From positions 62,839-126,838 of the forward strand of contig NZ_JAGDWX010000023.1 in assembly GCF_023256195.1 (NCBI RefSeq): a stretch of 64,000 nucleotides of DNA, in the 5' to 3' direction. Within the stretch, counting starts at the first letter, position 1; the number at the start of each line of letters is the position of its first letter. The translations under genes were made by a program, and so were the position numbers. Shown here one piece after another: positions 1-8,377 of the stretch. This DNA is from Acidithiobacillus sp. Lineage in GTDB: Bacteria > Pseudomonadota > Gammaproteobacteria > Acidithiobacillales > Acidithiobacillaceae. The notes beneath the pieces are model-generated. The model made no database searches, was not told the origin of the DNA, and worked only from the letters and a program-made list of their open reading frames with translations.

Positions 1-621
1 GAACTGCGTCTGCACCGGGCCCACAGGCTTGTCGATGGGCGCCTTCTCGATGGCTTCGGCAAAGGGCGGTACCACCATGCCGGGGACGATCCAGCCGAGC
101 TCGCCGCCATGCGCCGCGCTGGCCTTGTCGATGGAGTACTTCTCTGCCAGCGTCGAGAACTTCTTGCCGGCCTTCAGTTCCGCCAGGATCTTGTCGGCTT
201 CGGCCTTGGTCTTCACCAGGATATGACGGACCTCATATTCCTTTTTGCCCATGGCCGCGACGAACTTGTTGTAGGCCGCCTGGATTTCCGACTCGGGTAC
301 CGGATGTTCCTTGATGTACTGATCCACGGCGGCGTCGGCCAGGATCTGCCGCTTGGCCAGAGCCAGTCGCTCCTTGACGTCGGCGGACTGATCCAGGTTG
401 TGCTTCATGGCGTACTGGGACAGTACCTCCATGTTGACGAGATTCTGGACGACCTGCTCCCGGGCATTGGGTTCCTTGGCCAGTTCCGGACTCATGGACA
501 GGATGGCCTGTACCTGACTGTTGTCGATGGCCTGACCGTTGACCGTGGCCACAGGTGCCGCGAATACCGGGACAGCGAAGGTGCCGACCAGGGCGGCGAG
601 GACGATGGAGCGAAGTTTCAT
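1..621 (-). CDS. Parvulin-type peptidyl-prolyl isomerase (SurA/PpiC-like), C-terminus outside window
   Basis: Periplasmic peptidyl-prolyl cis-trans isomerase and chaperone, expected to help fold exported proteins. The first 20 or so residues are a typical Sec signal peptide (a short basic MKLR start, a hydrophobic core, then VFAAP). An all-helical SurA-like N-terminal region follows. From about residue 128 a parvulin domain begins, with EVRHILVKT, then FSTLAEKYS, GGELGW and PPFAEAI. The gene runs off the window after 207 codons, so the C-terminus is unseen. The start is supported by AAGGA seven bases upstream. It has its own promoter just after the DJ-1 gene. Whether it is PpiC/PrsA-like or a short SurA cannot be decided from this fragment. 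Confidence 0.9.
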   Translation of the reverse strand, partial: MKLRSIVLAALVGTFAVPVFAAPVATVNGQAIDNSQVQAILSMSPELAKEPNAREQVVQNLVNMEVLSQYAMKHNLDQSADVKERLALAKRQILADAAVDQYIKEHPVPESEIQAAYNKFVAAMGKKEYEVRHILVKTKAEADKILAELKAGKKFSTLAEKYSIDKASAAHGGELGWIVPGMVVPPFAEAIEKAPIDKPVGPVQTQF

Positions 622-653
622 GAGCATTCCTTGGGTTAGCAATAGCTCGGCCT

Positions 654-682
654 ATTATCCATAGGCGCAGGGCTGAGGGCAA
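654..682 (-). promoter_or_regulatory. Sigma70-type promoter for the parvulin gene
   Basis: On the minus strand, TTGCCC (677-682) and GATAAT (654-659) are separated by exactly 17 bases. The promoter sits in the short gap between the DJ-1 stop codon and the isomerase start. It suggests that the isomerase is transcribed separately from the upstream genes. Prediction by motif only. Confidence 0.5.
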
Positions 683-685
683 AGG

Positions 686-1252
686 TTATCTTGGGGACTT
701 CGACGGTCGCTGCAACGGCGCCTCTACTTCCTGCCGCCGTTGAGCGCCCACCAGAATTTCCACCAGGGTCAGTGCGAAATCCAGGGCCGTACCGGGGCCC
801 TGGGATGTGACCAGGGAGCCATCCACGACCACCGCTTGGTCCACCCACTGGTAGTGTGGACTGTGCGGGTCGAGGACACCTGGGAAGGCCGTCACCCGCC
901 GACCCTCCAGCATACCAAGCTCGGCGAGCAGCCCGGGGGCGGCGCAGATCGCGGCGATCCTCTGACGGCGCCGGTGCCGATCCAGGAGGAAGGCGCGCAG
1001 GGTGGTGCTGGCCGACAGCGCCTGCACCCCCGCCGCGCCGCCGGGCAGGACGACGAGATCCCAGGGCTCGGATCGGGCCGTTTCCCAGTCGGCGTCCGGC
1101 ACCACGCGCAGCCCCCGGGAGGCACGCACCGGGCTTGGACCGATACCGGCGACGACCACGGTGCAGCCTGCCCGGCGCAGGATGTCGATGCAGGTTACGG
1201 CCTCCATCTCCTCGAAGCCTTCGGCGATGGGTATGAGGACTCGCAGATTCAC
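686..1252 (-). CDS. DJ-1/PfpI family protein (YajL/ThiJ-like)
   Basis: Small cytosolic protein (188 residues) of the DJ-1/YajL family, associated with oxidative-stress protection and reported glyoxalase or deglycase activities. The conserved acidic patch EGFEEMEAV lies near the N-terminus, and the nucleophilic cysteine is C103 in AAICAAPGLL, with VLPGG before it. I chose a GTG start (MNLRVLIPIAEGFEE) because it gives the normal family N-terminus and has GGAGG seven bases upstream. The longer frame upstream adds about 40 residues with no family resemblance. It lies between the S41 protease and the periplasmic isomerase, all on the same strand. The exact substrate is unknown. Confidence 0.88.
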   Translation of the reverse strand: MNLRVLIPIAEGFEEMEAVTCIDILRRAGCTVVVAGIGPSPVRASRGLRVVPDADWETARSEPWDLVVLPGGAAGVQALSASTTLRAFLLDRHRRRQRIAAICAAPGLLAELGMLEGRRVTAFPGVLDPHSPHYQWVDQAVVVDGSLVTSQGPGTALDFALTLVEILVGAQRRQEVEAPLQRPSKSPR

Positions 1253-1301
1253 ACAAGCACCTCCATGGTCACACAGCCCTTGGACAGATATCGTGCATTT
1301 T

Positions 1302-2726
1302 CTATCCGAGCTTGCGGACGCCGCCGCTGGGAACGCTGGGCAGGGGGATGACCATGGGTATGGTCTTGCCGTCCACATCCACCGGTACGGCCTTGCCCTG
1401 GAGGATTTCCAGAGCTTCGCGCAAGGTGAAATCGCTCTTCAGGTCAGGTTTGTCGCTGAAGTTCGGGGCCTGCTCCTTTTTGGGCGCCTCCGGCGGAGTG
1501 GGTTCGAGGATGGTGTACTGGGGCTTCTGGGCGCGGCACTGCGCCGGCGCCTTCAGCACTCCCTGCAGCTCCGACTCCCGCAGCAGATCCTGATCCAGAG
1601 CCTCCTGCTCGGCATTGGCAGGACGGATGGCGACGTTGGGGACGATGCCCTCGCCCTGAATGGAGCAGCCCAGGGGGGTGTAATAGAGCGCGGTAGTCAG
1701 TTTCAGCGCGCCGCCATCGTCCAGCGGAATGACCGTCTGCACGGAGCCCTTGCCAAAGCTGCGACTGCCCATCACCAGCGCCCGCCCATCGTCCTTGAGG
1801 GCGCCGGTGACGATCTCGGCCGCGGAGGCCGAGCCGCCATTGATGAGTACGATGAGGGGTGCGCCGTGCAGCGCGTCCGGACCGTGGGCGGTGAAACGCA
1901 TGTCGCTGTTGGCCGCCCGTCCCTTGGTGTAGACGATGAGTCCGCGATCGAGGAAGGTATCCGCCGTCTCGACGCCCGCCCCCAGCACGCCGCCGGGATT
2001 GTTCCGCAGGTCGAGGATGAGTCCTTTGAGACGACCGCCGGATTCCCTCTCCAGGCGTTCCACCGCCCGCCGCGTCTCTACTCCGGTGTTGTCCTGGAAC
2101 TGGCTGATGCGGAGGTAGCCGTAACCGGGTGCCAAGAGGCTTGCTCGCACACTCTGGACCTTGATGATGGCGCGGGTGAGTTTGACGGTGATGGGTTTGG
2201 CCTCGTGCGGGCGCAGCAGGGTCAGGTCCACGGTCGTCCCCACTTTGCCGCGCATGCGGTCCACGGCGGCGCTCAGACCAAGGCCCTGTACTGCCTTGCC
2301 GTCGATCTTGACGATCAGGTCACCGCTTTGGATGCCCGCCTTGGCCGCAGGGGTACCGTCGATGGGGGCGATGACCCGCAGTACTCCGTGATCGGCCGCC
2401 ACCTCCAGCCCGACCCCACCGAATTTGCCGTCGGTAAAGCTTTGCATCTCCTTCAGCTCTTTGGGTGTGAGATAGGCCGAATGCGGATCGAGGGCGCTGA
2501 CCATGCCGCTGATGGCGCCTTCCATCAGTTTCTTGTCGGAGGCGCGGTCGACATAATCCGATTTGATCAGCGAAAAGACCTCGCTGAAGGTCTGGATCTG
2601 GCGCAGCGGGATGCCGTTCTCGACCTTGTCCGCCGCCAGGGTCATAGAGCTCCAGCCCACGCCCGTGAGCAGGGCCAAAAGCAGCGACAGGCGTGGTAAG
2701 ACCTGAAGAAAACGGGGCAGAACCAT
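1302..2726 (-). CDS. ctpA: S41 family C-terminal processing peptidase (CtpA/Prc-like)
   Basis: Periplasmic serine protease that trims or degrades envelope proteins from their C-termini. The 474-residue protein has an N-terminal signal or anchor (about residues 8-32), then a PDZ domain (about 103-175, GGVGLEVA and GIQSGDLIVKIDG), then the S41 protease core. The Ser-Lys dyad can be placed at S301 (GGSASAAEI) and K326 (FGKGSVQ). The 25-residue separation is the same as the S430-K455 pair of E. coli Prc. It follows envC with only a short gap and AGGAG seven bases before the ATG. The envC-ctpA order is common in proteobacteria and suggests a link to control of cell-wall hydrolysis. Confidence 0.93.
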   Translation of the reverse strand: MVLPRFLQVLPRLSLLLALLTGVGWSSMTLAADKVENGIPLRQIQTFSEVFSLIKSDYVDRASDKKLMEGAISGMVSALDPHSAYLTPKELKEMQSFTDGKFGGVGLEVAADHGVLRVIAPIDGTPAAKAGIQSGDLIVKIDGKAVQGLGLSAAVDRMRGKVGTTVDLTLLRPHEAKPITVKLTRAIIKVQSVRASLLAPGYGYLRISQFQDNTGVETRRAVERLERESGGRLKGLILDLRNNPGGVLGAGVETADTFLDRGLIVYTKGRAANSDMRFTAHGPDALHGAPLIVLINGGSASAAEIVTGALKDDGRALVMGSRSFGKGSVQTVIPLDDGGALKLTTALYYTPLGCSIQGEGIVPNVAIRPANAEQEALDQDLLRESELQGVLKAPAQCRAQKPQYTILEPTPPEAPKKEQAPNFSDKPDLKSDFTLREALEILQGKAVPVDVDGKTIPMVIPLPSVPSGGVRKLG

Positions 2727-2765
2727 GGAGAAACTCCTGCGTATCGCATCCCCTCGGGGACGAGT

Positions 2766-4157
2766 TCAGTTATGAATATACTGCAAGGGATTGACGGGGT
2801 GTCCGCCACTACGGATCTCGAAGTACAGCCCATCCTGGCCCAGTTCGCCGCCGCTGCCGACGGTGCCGATGGCCGTGCCGGTCTGCACCTCCTGACCCAC
2901 GTGCACATCGCTCTGCCCCAGGTGACCGTAGATGGCCAACACCTTTTCCGCCTGCTGGACGATGACGATCTGACCGTAACCGCGCAATGGTCCGGAGTAC
3001 AGGACCATGCCTGGAGCAATCGCGCTCACGGCCGTGCCCGGCGCCGCCGAGAAGGTGATGCCCTGCCAGTTGGGCCCACCCTGCATGCGCGGCGTTCCGA
3101 AGCGGGCGCCGATGGGCGCGCGTACGGGAGGTGGGAAGGGCCCGTGCCCTACCGCCGGGAGAGCCGGAGTCGGCGCGGCCGGCGGCGGTGTCGCTGGCAC
3201 GGCCGGCACGGTGGCGATCTGCGGAGGCGTGATATGGGTGGTGGGCGGCGGCACCTGGGCCGCGCGGGCCTCCCGCTCCACCTGCTGTGCCCGTCGCGCT
3301 TCTTCGGCCCGTCGCCGCGCCGCTGCTTCCTCGGCGGCCTTGCGCTGGGCGGCGGCGCGAGCGGCTGCCTCTGCCGCCGCCTTGCGCCGTGCTGCGGCTA
3401 TGGCCTCCTGCTGCTGCCGATATTCCTGTACGAGGCGAGTGACGAGCCCATCCAGTACCCGAGCATTGGCCTGTAGCTCCTGAATCTTGGCCTTGTCCGC
3501 GGCTATACGGTCGGCCAGCTGCTGCTCCAACTGGGCATGCTGCTGCCTCTGCTGCTCCAGGGTCTGTTCTTGGGTGCGCACCGCCTGGGCCAGCCGGGTG
3601 AGGTGCTGTTCTTGGGCCTTCAGGGCGTTGCGCTGTTCGGCAATGGCGGCCGTGGTCGCCTCGGTGCGGGTGATGAGTTCGCTGCGCGCCCGTGCCAGAG
3701 CCTGATAATAGACACTCAGGCGACCGATCTGCGCCGGTTTCTCGGTCTGCAGCCATACCGCCAGCGGGGTCAGGCTGCCAAGGGTATAGGCCGCCCGCAG
3801 TTGCTTGGCAAGGATATCCTTCTGTTGGGCCAGTTCGCTCTGCAACTGGGCGATGCGCTTTTCCAGCGCGTCGATCTTGCTATGCGTCGCCTGCTGCTCA
3901 GCGCGGATCTTCGCCAGTTTCTGCGTGCTCGCCTGGATCTTCTGGTCCAGAGCGGCGATTTCCGCGCGGATCTCTGCCTGGGTCTTCTGGCTGGCCGCAA
4001 CGTGCGCCTGCAGGGCGCCAAGGCTGCTGTGAATGGATTGCAGGCGCTCGCGATTGCTTTCGATCTTCTGCTGCAGGTTGGCTGCCCCCGCCCCCGGAAG
4101 GACGCAGAGCAGACCCGCCCCCAGGAGCCACAGCACCGGGCGCGGGCGTCTTGCCAT
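2766..4157 (-). CDS. envC: Murein hydrolase activator EnvC (degenerate LytM/M23 domain)
   Basis: Divisome-associated periplasmic protein that activates amidases for daughter-cell separation. It has a signal peptide (about residues 1-26), a long coiled coil (about 28-250) rich in Gln, Lys and Glu, an Ala/Arg/Glu-rich helix (about 250-305), a Pro-rich linker and a C-terminal LytM fold (about 345-460). The zinc-binding residues of active M23 peptidases are missing: the usual HxGxD region reads NWQGIT and the usual HxH reads LYFEIR. This supports an activator rather than an enzyme. Its ATG overlaps the gpmI stop as ATGA, so the two are translationally coupled, and ctpA follows. Confidence 0.92.
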   Translation of the reverse strand: MARRPRPVLWLLGAGLLCVLPGAGAANLQQKIESNRERLQSIHSSLGALQAHVAASQKTQAEIRAEIAALDQKIQASTQKLAKIRAEQQATHSKIDALEKRIAQLQSELAQQKDILAKQLRAAYTLGSLTPLAVWLQTEKPAQIGRLSVYYQALARARSELITRTEATTAAIAEQRNALKAQEQHLTRLAQAVRTQEQTLEQQRQQHAQLEQQLADRIAADKAKIQELQANARVLDGLVTRLVQEYRQQQEAIAAARRKAAAEAAARAAAQRKAAEEAAARRRAEEARRAQQVEREARAAQVPPPTTHITPPQIATVPAVPATPPPAAPTPALPAVGHGPFPPPVRAPIGARFGTPRMQGGPNWQGITFSAAPGTAVSAIAPGMVLYSGPLRGYGQIVIVQQAEKVLAIYGHLGQSDVHVGQEVQTGTAIGTVGSGGELGQDGLYFEIRSGGHPVNPLQYIHN

Positions 4158-5686
4158 CAGAGCAGTTCGATCAGGCTGTGGCCGCCCATTTCCGGCGCCT
4201 TGGGCAGCCCCATGAGGGTGAGCAGGGTGGGAGCGATGTCCTCCAGGGCACCTCCGGAGCGCAGGCGCGCTGGGCGACCCAGATAGAGCAGCGGTACCGG
4301 GTTGCAGGTGTGGGAGGTGTGCGCCTGGCCGGAGCTCAGATCGCGCATCTGCTCCACATTACCGTGATCGGCCGTGATCAGCACCTCACCGCCGTGCTGG
4401 CGGATCGCTGCGACGATGCGTCCCAGCGCCGCATCCACCGCCTCTACCGCAGCGATGGCGGCGGCAAGGTTCCCCGTGTGCCCCACCATGTCGGGATTGG
4501 CGATGTTGGCGATGATGACGTCGTCCTCACGGCGGGCCACCCGATCCTCCAGGGCTGCTGCCAGGGCGTCTACGCTCATCTGCGGCTGCAGATCGTAGGT
4601 TGCCACGGGCGGCGAGGGGATGAGGATGCGTTCTTCGCCGGTGAAGACCTTTTCCTGACCGCCGTTGAAGAAAAAGGTCACGTGCGCGTATTTTTCCGTT
4701 TCGGCAATGCGCAGCTGCCGGCGACCGTGCCGGGCGACCCACTCACCGAAGGTGTTCTGCAGGCGCAGGGGTGGGAAGGCGACGGGCACGGCAAAGTTTT
4801 CGCTGTATTCCGTCAGGGTGACGAAGGCTGCGAGCTGGACCCGACGGCGCCGTTCGAAGCCGTCGAAATCCTCCTCGATGAAAGGGCGGGCGATCTGTCG
4901 GGCGCGATCCGAGCGGAAATTCATGAACAGTACGCTGTCGCCATCGGCCAGAAGGGCCGGCTCGCCGATGCGCGAGGCGGTGACGAACTCGTCGCTTTCG
5001 CCGCGGGCGTAGGCCGACGCCAATGCTTCCTCGGCGGTGGCATAGACCTCGCCATCGCCCAGGGTCAGGAGGTCGTAGGCGGCGCGAATGCGTTCCCAAC
5101 GGTGGTCCCGATCCATGGCGTAATAGCGACCGATGAGGGTGGCCAGGCGTGCGCCGGTGGCCTCGAGCTCGGGCTGCAGACGCGCCAGGGAGGCCTCAGC
5201 GGAACGCGGGGCGGTGTCGCGTCCATCGAGGAAGGCGTGTACGTAGATGCGCTGGGCGCCACGGGTATGGGCAAGGCGCAGGGCGGCAAAGATGTGTTCT
5301 TCGTGAGAGTGCACGCCGCCGGGGGAGAGCAGGCCGAGTATGTGGACGGCACCGCCATTGGCTATCGCCGCATCGACGGCGCGACACAGCACGCCATTGC
5401 GGGCGAAACTGCCGTCGCGAATGGCCTGGTTGATCCGTTCGAACTCCTGGTAGACGACGCGCCCCGCGCCGAGGTTGATGTGCCCGACCTCGCTGTTGCC
5501 CATTTGCCCCCGCGGTAGGCCCACCGCTGCCTCCGAGGCCTGCAGCAGGGTGTGGGGCTGACTCTTCCACCAAGCGTCCCAATTGGGCGTGTGCGCCTGG
5601 GCGATGGCATTGTCGTCGGATGCTTCGCGATAGCCCCAACCGTCAAGGATGAGTAGGGTGATGGGACGGATGTGTTGCGGATTCAC
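4157..5686 (-). CDS. gpmI: 2,3-bisphosphoglycerate-independent phosphoglycerate mutase
   Basis: Interconverts 3- and 2-phosphoglycerate in glycolysis, gluconeogenesis and carbon fixation, using two manganese ions and a phosphoserine. The length (509 residues) is normal. Visible family motifs are LLILDGWGYRE at the N-terminus, the catalytic serine in MGNSEVGH (about residue 63-70), FLDGRDT, MNFRSDRARQ and the metal-binding ITADHGNVEQM near the C-terminus. The start codon is GTG with GAGGAG close upstream. It is coupled to envC by a 4-base overlap. This gpmI-envC-ctpA order is conserved in many beta- and gammaproteobacteria. Confidence 0.97.
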   Translation of the reverse strand: MNPQHIRPITLLILDGWGYREASDDNAIAQAHTPNWDAWWKSQPHTLLQASEAAVGLPRGQMGNSEVGHINLGAGRVVYQEFERINQAIRDGSFARNGVLCRAVDAAIANGGAVHILGLLSPGGVHSHEEHIFAALRLAHTRGAQRIYVHAFLDGRDTAPRSAEASLARLQPELEATGARLATLIGRYYAMDRDHRWERIRAAYDLLTLGDGEVYATAEEALASAYARGESDEFVTASRIGEPALLADGDSVLFMNFRSDRARQIARPFIEEDFDGFERRRRVQLAAFVTLTEYSENFAVPVAFPPLRLQNTFGEWVARHGRRQLRIAETEKYAHVTFFFNGGQEKVFTGEERILIPSPPVATYDLQPQMSVDALAAALEDRVARREDDVIIANIANPDMVGHTGNLAAAIAAVEAVDAALGRIVAAIRQHGGEVLITADHGNVEQMRDLSSGQAHTSHTCNPVPLLYLGRPARLRSGGALEDIAPTLLTLMGLPKAPEMGGHSLIELL

Positions 5687-5731
5687 GTAACTCCTCGGGC
5701 GGTGGCGGGCCTCAGTTGAGTTTGCCGAATT

Positions 5732-8233
5732 CTAGACAAGTCCGGAGGCCGAGGCTACCAGGGGCTGCAGGTGCCAGATGTCGCGATTGTACTCGGCGAT
5801 GCTGCGGTCGCTGGAAAAGCGGCCGCTGGCGGCGGTGTTGAGCACGCTCTGCCGCTGCCACTCCGTCTGATCGTGCCAGAGGGCCGCCACATCGTTCTGT
5901 CGGTGCTTGTAGCTGCTGAAATCCGCCAGCACCATCCACGGATCCGCCGGCGCGAGCAGGGCGTGCAGGATGGGGTCGAAGAGGCCCGGCTCGAAGGGAT
6001 TGAAGTAACCGCTCTTGATGAGATCCATCACCCGTTCCAGATCTTCGTCTGCGGCGATGGCCTGCTGGGGATCGTACTGGGGTCGCAGACGGGCTACTTC
6101 CTCGGCGCGCAGACCGAAGAGGAAGAAGTTCTCCGGACCCACGGCCTCACGGATCTCGATATTGGCACCATCCAGGGTACCGATGGTCAGGGCGCCGTTC
6201 ATCATGAATTTCATGTTGCCGGTGCCGGAGGCTTCCTTGCCGGCCGTGGAGATCTGCTCCGACAGGTCGGTGGCGGCACAGATCCGTTCCATGACGGAAA
6301 CGCGGTAATCCGGCAGGAAGCACACCCGCAGCAGGCCGGCGGTATCGGGATCGTCATTGATGGTGGCGGCTACCTCGTTGATGAAGCGAATGATCCGCTT
6401 GGCCATGAAGTAACCGGGTGCGGCCTTGCCGGCGAAGAGCACGTTACGGGGGGTAATCTGGCTGGCCTCACCGCGTTTGATACGATCGTAGAGATGGATG
6501 ACGTGCAGGGCATTGAGCAATTGCCGCTTGTATTCGTGGATACGCTTGACCTGGACGTCGAAGATGGCCTCCGGGATCAGCTCCACCCCCGTCTGTGCAC
6601 GCACCAGGGCCGCCAGACGGGCCTTGTTGCCGCGCCGCACTTCGGCCCACTGGGCCCGGAACTGCGGATCGTCCGCCGCTGGTGCCAGGGCGGAGAGCTC
6701 TGCGAGGTCTTGCCGCCAGCCGTCGCCGATGCGCTGCGATATCAACGCCGACAGTTCCGGGTTGGCCCACTGCAGCCAGCGTCTGGGGGTCACGCCGTTG
6801 GTCTTGTTGTTGAAACGCTCGGGCCAGAGACGGTAAAAGTCGCGGAACAGTTCTTCCTTCAGGAGCTGCGTGTGCAGGGCGGCCACACCGTTGACGGAAA
6901 AACTGCCTACCACCGCCAGGTGGGCCATGCGGATCATGGGCTCCGGTCCCTCTTCGATGAGAGACAGACGTTGCAGCAGGCCGGTATCCCCCGGTGCGCG
7001 TTGCGCCACCTGCCGCAGGAAGCGAGCGTTGATCTCGTAGATGATCTCGAGTACCCGGGGCAGGAGATGGCCGAAAAGGCGTACCGGCCACTTCTCGAGA
7101 GCCTCTGGAAGCAGGGTGTGGTTGGTATAGGCCATGGTCTGGCTGGTGATGGACCAGGCCTCGTCCCAGCCCAGACCATGCTCGTCCAGGAGCAGGCGCA
7201 TCAGTTCGGCCACGGCGACACTGGGGTGGGTGTCGTTGAGCTGAAAGCTGTGGCGCTGCGCGAACTGGCGGAAATCCTCACCCTGTTCGGCCGTCCAGTC
7301 GGCCAGCACATCCTGGAGGCTGGCGGAAGCCAGAAAGTACTGCTGCCGCAGGCGCAGCTCCTTGCCGTTCTCGCTGCTGTCGTTGGGGTAGAGCACCATG
7401 CTGATGTGCTCGGCCTCATTCTTGGCGGCGACGGCCTCGGGATAGGCGCCGGCGTTGAATTCGCCGAGATCGAAGACGTCGGTGGCCGCCGCCCGCCACA
7501 GACGCAAGGTATTGACGATGCCGTTGCGATAACCCGGTATGGGTATGTCGTAGGGCACGGCCAGGACATCGCGGGTATCCACCCAGCGTCGGTGCTCCTG
7601 GCCCTGGGCATCGCGGTAGCTTTCGCTGCGCCCGCCGAAGTGGACGCGCCGGACCCGCTCGGGTCGCTTGAGCTCCCAGGGATAACCGTTCTTCAGCCAG
7701 TGGTCCGGCTCCTCGCGTTGTTCGCCGCCGTGGATCTCCTGGCGGAACATGCCGTAGGCGTAGCGGATGCCATAACCTGTCACCGGCAGGGCCAGGGTCG
7801 CGCAGCTATCGAGAAAGCACGCCGCCAAGCGGCCCAGGCCACCGTTGCCCAGGCCCGCGTCCGGTTCGACATCCAACAGCTCCTGCAGATCGCGATGCTG
7901 CCGCTGCAGCGCCTCGCGGGTGTCTTCTTCGAGACCAAGATTCAAAAGGGTGTTGCCCAGCGCCCGGCCCAGCAGGAACTCGAGCGACAGGTAGAAGGCA
8001 CGCTTGCCACCCTGTCGGTGACGCAGCTCGCTGGTGCGTTTCCAGTTCTGCGCCAGACGGTCGCGCAGGGTCAGGCCAAGGGCCGTGTAGACCGCCAGCG
8101 GACTGGCCCGGCCGGCGTCCTGGCCGAGACCCAGCTCGAGATAGCGCAGTAGGTCACGGCATAAGGTATCGGCGTCCGTACCCAGGGGTTCCAGGCGACA
8201 GGGGCGTTCCGATGGGAGGGGCTGGCTGGACAT
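5732..8233 (-). CDS. glgP: Glycogen/starch/alpha-glucan phosphorylase
   Basis: Releases glucose 1-phosphate from alpha-1,4-glucans with pyridoxal phosphate as cofactor. At 833 residues it is full length. Recognisable blocks include GNGGLGRLAACFLDS (about residue 125), AYGMFRQ, QLNDTHPSVAVAELMR, VKRIHEYKRQLLN and the PLP site in EASGTGNMKFMMNGA, where the Lys before FMMNG binds the cofactor. AGGAG lies seven bases before the ATG. It is separated from ftsZ by a 144-base spacer and from gpmI by 45 bases. In an autotroph it would mobilise stored glycogen. Confidence 0.97.
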   Translation of the reverse strand: MSSQPLPSERPCRLEPLGTDADTLCRDLLRYLELGLGQDAGRASPLAVYTALGLTLRDRLAQNWKRTSELRHRQGGKRAFYLSLEFLLGRALGNTLLNLGLEEDTREALQRQHRDLQELLDVEPDAGLGNGGLGRLAACFLDSCATLALPVTGYGIRYAYGMFRQEIHGGEQREEPDHWLKNGYPWELKRPERVRRVHFGGRSESYRDAQGQEHRRWVDTRDVLAVPYDIPIPGYRNGIVNTLRLWRAAATDVFDLGEFNAGAYPEAVAAKNEAEHISMVLYPNDSSENGKELRLRQQYFLASASLQDVLADWTAEQGEDFRQFAQRHSFQLNDTHPSVAVAELMRLLLDEHGLGWDEAWSITSQTMAYTNHTLLPEALEKWPVRLFGHLLPRVLEIIYEINARFLRQVAQRAPGDTGLLQRLSLIEEGPEPMIRMAHLAVVGSFSVNGVAALHTQLLKEELFRDFYRLWPERFNNKTNGVTPRRWLQWANPELSALISQRIGDGWRQDLAELSALAPAADDPQFRAQWAEVRRGNKARLAALVRAQTGVELIPEAIFDVQVKRIHEYKRQLLNALHVIHLYDRIKRGEASQITPRNVLFAGKAAPGYFMAKRIIRFINEVAATINDDPDTAGLLRVCFLPDYRVSVMERICAATDLSEQISTAGKEASGTGNMKFMMNGALTIGTLDGANIEIREAVGPENFFLFGLRAEEVARLRPQYDPQQAIAADEDLERVMDLIKSGYFNPFEPGLFDPILHALLAPADPWMVLADFSSYKHRQNDVAALWHDQTEWQRQSVLNTAASGRFSSDRSIAEYNRDIWHLQPLVASASGLV

Positions 8234-8309
8234 GCGGCGCTCCTAAGGTCTGCGTTGGGCCCCATGATAGGGTGCCACACCGGGGATGGGAAGGGCCGCT
8301 ACCCAGCGC

Positions 8310-8355
8310 GGGTATTGCAGGGCGGGGGGCTCCCCCGTTCCCCAAGGCAATACCC
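8310..8355 (-). repeat. Nested inverted repeat between ftsZ and glgP
   Basis: A perfect 9-base inverted repeat (GGGTATTGC at 8310-8318, GCAATACCC at 8347-8355) encloses a second perfect hairpin, CGGGGG-GCT-CCCCCG (8323-8337). It begins about 20 bases after the ftsZ stop codon on the minus strand. There is no U-tract, so it is not a standard intrinsic terminator. It could protect the 3' end of the dcw mRNA or help termination. The rest of the 144-base spacer holds the glgP ribosome binding site and, at best, a weak promoter (TATCAT). Confidence 0.55.
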
Positions 8356-8377
8356 CAAGCTGGAGCCGTATGCGCGC

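Noticed and set aside
1002-2699. A 565-codon plus-strand frame across ctpA.
   Set aside because: Antisense shadow of the S41 protease, with no recognisable motif.
2766-4157. EnvC as an active M23 endopeptidase.
   Set aside because: Both zinc-ligand motifs are replaced (NWQGIT and LYFEIR), so it should be an activator.
3692-5518. A 608-codon plus-strand frame across envC and gpmI.
   Set aside because: It crosses two well-supported minus-strand genes and has no domain.
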